Below, in pieces: positions 63,801 to 64,000 of a stretch of DNA of 64,000 bases. The first letter of the stretch is position 1, and each line of letters begins with the position of its first letter. The stretch is from contig CAYXZQ010000001.1 of the NCBI GenBank assembly GCA_964469935.1, forward strand, positions 28,868-92,867. The letters are read 5' to 3'. The DNA is from CAYXZQ01 sp964469935 (GTDB lineage: Archaea; Nanobdellota; Nanobdellia; Woesearchaeales; DSVV01). The notes beneath the pieces were generated by a model that saw nothing but the letters and a program-made list of their open reading frames with translations, was not told where the DNA came from and searched no databases. Position numbers and translations under genes: made by a program.

Positions 63801-64000
63801 GTGTGGCAGGCATGCATCACCCCTCTTGACGGGATGAAAGACGGCACAAGGGATTGCAGCAACACCCTTCAGGTCCTTGGAGCTGTCGATGAGACATGGC
63901 CATCTGACGGCACGATAGTCGACAGGGACAGTGTCGCGCCTGAGCCTGACTCGATAAACCTGACTGCAGACATCAACGGAAGGGAGTACGCTGACAATTC
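54822..64000 (+). CDS. Giant secreted surface protein 3 (at least 3,059 aa, runs off the window)
   Basis: The start is GTG 54822, overlapping the regulator stop; an ATG at 54843 is possible. The signal peptide is 'RRLMLVIIILACLAAAGLSQ'. Repeated Ig-like domains run to about 56700. A domain shared with giant protein 2 follows: 'IGRPVVWTMQLPEG', then 'VHLYWHVNGTMAD' and 'DRVEWLTPRLSEQDF' (about 57235-57410). A glycine-rich block spans 58320-59190. A repeated Cys-containing module pair is found near 59510-59940 and 61350-61800, with a second glycine-rich block between (60350-61015). DUF2341 lies at about 61810-62130 and a LamG-like domain at about 63070-63770. Two 'PFYT..QNP.....ACL' modules lie at 61105 and 62700. 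NxS/T sequons are abundant. The frame is open at the window end, so anchoring cannot be seen. Confidence 0.82.
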   Translation, partial: MSPSRRLMLVIIILACLAAAGLSQGTSLSQAPGFSNVSAPPGMNYPANMTSAAGAGHTMTYLPGQPIVLNISVTNMSLHLEQGNMTMNTSINFTWSNFSLTEPGSYTIFAEINRSRSSLRSFTVMSPYTLILNLTRQNSTLIIRLHAVLMEYWNRSVITKNLANEINASVTFNITSPDNSTATMQANNSGSLFLAGYNLSGYGNYSILAELNYPGGSAMGSARYAYGNSTAGGSNLTANQTSIAGNASGPTSMDRTKEAGRPFAMTNKRFYIPREPVYINSSPGSVFIEDVRNVTYNVTGVFAGTRVIGNYTIYAVINSTRADLGWFEVIDPLSYEFDATARENTIYLDLDVLYSLYINGSVQKYNLVNSSAVHVSFRIIDPDNNTLTLEPYQLDNRYNSQYTALEGGIYTATASISTSDRAYNSTLHVSVNITGDVNRKVDYMEIEKSNYLPLEPVKIMTSLPNVTVIDPDGTRHVVPADLLSETAEFHDTRIIGQYIIESSAGSAMFDVGPKTKVSLSTSTENNRLDLILDVARYIYDPSESRAIEVGSGTGTKGLFNITAPDESVMEVSGIPINNSLRAEVYLTEPGRYAISAYYSDGISEARLNKSESVAFSPAGFSITSEEQNTSMNMSQGAGLPKIPANILSVPAAQGSAEIGRPVVWTMQLPEGSDAVIPFDAQNVSLRAGGMKIPDDSVSVRAGNESFTAGEFNSIRSIKGLAARLEQGSKKKITLMPDWAKIENTSRMQGAGHAELRYETVAPVKVESGFARTGRLLYKDVKISSDASMHYTDILSYTDIPQTTPGRVHLYWHVNGTMADVLNDPSYAYLNATLVDTDSDGLADRVEWLTPRLSEQDFTVVIEISRAVHLSADRQYISDVSGYVKKRDGNWTEPIYSGEYLRVSFEQNLTSGNDITVYARNVLGKNTSIEVFYPGTNESIAFFPIITGEGYYKTKLSAMVRDSDTFDIRVDGDVPGSYLEFDHVIDPPTKVNISMPDAGAPGMSIAVQFTGENFSSADSVTTNSSDIVVGPVIVTDSSGDVVQDSGVVLSTVFFIKSSAAEQDVQVNIGGTTVPEPFRITIPIPGSGDFSASAGTVTIGDGLNGTRTNGGTIVLDSLIVPAGVTVVVDTSDPDSNLADGNQGYMPAIVVVDGPVDIQGSVDVSGQDGFDYDAAGSHGGAGGPGGAGGGAGGKTGLGITGGNGGDGFTGGGGGGVENGNGGDGGAGTGSPGTAHSSSNGGNGGVGLIGNTTVGGEGGADAGTGGDAGAGGTGNPFGTGGTTGTYAGGISTPAGRGGGGGGGSNSESDGGGGGGFGTAGTNAVLPGTGNERGAGGLANGNNQLVPVMGGSGGGGGSGDEGGDGREGGGGGGGGGAINIISDSMISLSGTIISDGGAGGDGQGGNGGSGGGGGSGGSVILQSGNVTISGSMSALGGAGGTSSASGTEGGAGGQGRARVDGLMGSTNIPGSLTSEFIGPAITSMNSTVVTGRAAALSDIQVIVQNSSTSSSFTGTADANGDFAIPVSMSLGFNYITAIQNTSAGTVSVMGSASAATYVKTMLSINSIECQENGSVWEQCSSVAFGDSITALRANCTNGPNQVADVSFALHNAEDANTFFNSNSSYNLSSMFYYDNADLTVSDSGHFILNVTCYQSPDAYISDNSTWYVPWGTLSASLVNPLIDKNVVRDEFFTFKTRVDCTGGECGDANASLWHTNPAFGTGNDGPLTVSSSGAVVNDYTYLTGNELSGDNTINVNDATGFSAGDEIMVVQMQNSSAGTAGMYEFVHISSVAGNSVTLDQGLANSYYSGTFDAASSTSAQVIRVPQYTTVTVNSGASITAPAWDGYSGGIVILRARNTVTIAGSIDLAGKGFRAGTYGDPGGPTVNGQGGESFNGIGTSATNNRNNGGGGGGCGDNTVGGCSGESDGTAGGGAGYSATGTSGSGNGGGQAGNTYGMADLGPFTIGSGGGGGGADNAGGLVGGVGGAGGGALMLFADDLSVTGTISGDGDAGSISASWAGSGGGGSGGSLLLTASEMHIGSGSVTSNGGPGGPAASNGDAGGDGSDGRVRLDYTTISGTPSPSSGYNGSAERYVLISMVTADKPFYTINQNPMDNSTTACLSGMKPGDSCTTTWSVNATGPINSTWEFLAMYNDTGGHDISGAETGKVNITIADTAMPQVNLIQCLEKGVGWEDCSNILWGDTLEAVRANCTDEGEAIANASFNLTNIPDSLTFFYSNSSYNSSTDMFVYNNSDIVIQDSGKFQLDVTCYDKIGISDSASVSWTVPWGTLSSSLVKPTTDYNASQNYPFTFTSRTTCQGGECGYVQATIDPYKNWWNNSYGLRRNINVTNPSAYMADAGYSIRITIDTTSSYFNNDGSDLRIVYWNGTDNIELDRFNETSFNNANTGIWFALQKAIASGGYDDGYYMYYNNSHAGAAPADGSNVFDFYDGFNRPDSGTVGNGWTESSGTWSILNDRVRNTNNGDSDLSRATTTGNSSLRAIANHESADADWKLTTRIDTANGYTFGFQNGNMELTDGGHTTNNLGSSAFTATTGNDYELELNTFGNRILCYADKTLIFNVTDGTEKSGTMLLHSWDITQFDDVWVRKLILPEPGNSLGSPQNNSGKGVIPMYSGTPFYTTSQNPRNSSTDACLADMKAGDSCTSSWTVNATGKINSTWVFYVNYESMNYSVSGITPKVNITITPEFPPEQGTPVLNSTYGTNLTTENLTVYNRSTFDANGDDIKNIIAWYLDSSPLLTLNMPFDSMKNMTSDYSGLDKRGTAVNITWLQSGGYDGWGAYSFNGTGGYISGINITVLNTSSGTIELWAKPEDFSQPQMLVWAGEAGGSGFGPEQELHLGIQHPTAGLGQEGFTFFYGDNDDGVATLSASGNYTYLFSGNLSPDTWYHIMVTWDLDRNTTMMYINGTLVDTDDLKGDVLPYDTASWLDYLYIGRPAAAQRYFNGTLDDVRIYDRALTPEQVAVLSGGRSDTIVSQETSAGDVWQACITPLDGMKDGTRDCSNTLQVLGAVDETWPSDGTIVDRDSVAPEPDSINLTADINGREYADN
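58320..59190 (+). repeat. Glycine-rich block 1 in giant protein 3
   Basis: About 290 residues dominated by GG, GGA and GGN steps ('AGGPGGAGGGAGGKTG'). It is punctuated by short beta-like segments such as 'INIISDSMISLSGTIISDGG' and 'VILQSGNVTISGSMSALGG', which recall right-handed beta-helix or polyglycine-bundle folds. Confidence 0.7.
60350..61015 (+). repeat. Glycine-rich block 2 in giant protein 3
   Basis: Shorter second glycine-rich block with the same alternation of Gly-rich loops and strands ('IVILRARNTVTIAGSIDLAG', 'LMLFADDLSVTGTISGDG', 'LLLTASEMHIGSGSVTSNGG'). This supports a domain-level duplication with block 1. Confidence 0.7.

Overview
The window comes from an archaeon. It contains an archaellum assembly cluster (flaG-flaF-flaH-flaI-flaJ), archaellins with class III signal peptides, an archaeal CPSF-type beta-CASP nuclease, an MCM-family ATPase and an Elp3 N-terminus. 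TATA boxes sit about 25 nt before starts, with several nearly leaderless genes. Short operons, a reduced MCM-like protein, PIN-type genes and giant asparagine/serine/threonine-rich surface proteins fit a DPANN lineage (Woesearchaeota-like or Aenigmarchaeota-like). That placement is inference. Arginine is mostly AGG and isoleucine often ATA. TTG and GTG starts are common.

Layout. 1-2383 (minus): start of elp3, then an operon of aCPSF2, a zinc-ribbon protein, a coiled-coil protein and a very small ORF. 2384-2684: promoters and a strong candidate structured RNA. 2685-6421: a small membrane protein, a pilin-like protein, a PIN/HTH pair, a truncated MCM-like ATPase and an EF-Tu-domain-2-like protein. 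6464-11544 (minus): the archaellum secretion and motor operon. 11545-64000: a surface-structure island. It holds three very large secreted proteins (2,436 aa; at least about 9,580 aa across an assembly gap; at least 3,059 aa and running off the window). Interleaved on the minus strand are two archaellins and a FlaC/D/E-like protein, and there is one half-length archaellin on the plus strand.

Two patterns look undescribed. First, each giant gene follows directly on a small DNA-binding-protein gene, with a 4-nt overlap in two cases and 1 nt between stop and start in the third. Two of these small proteins carry a duplicated 'VWT' helix-turn-helix. The third is a tyrosine-recombinase fold that has lost nearly all its catalytic residues. 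Two of the three pairs have repeated operator-like sites upstream. Second, the 2,436-aa protein ends in a sequence that aligns along its length with the C-terminal part of the archaellin at 52884-54200, while the next gene encodes only the N-terminal part of an archaellin. This suggests a split archaellin that could dock a giant adhesin onto the filament.

The genes suggest a cell that builds an archaellum or archaellum-like filament decorated with giant, heavily N-glycosylated, calcium-binding adhesins, each under its own linked regulator.
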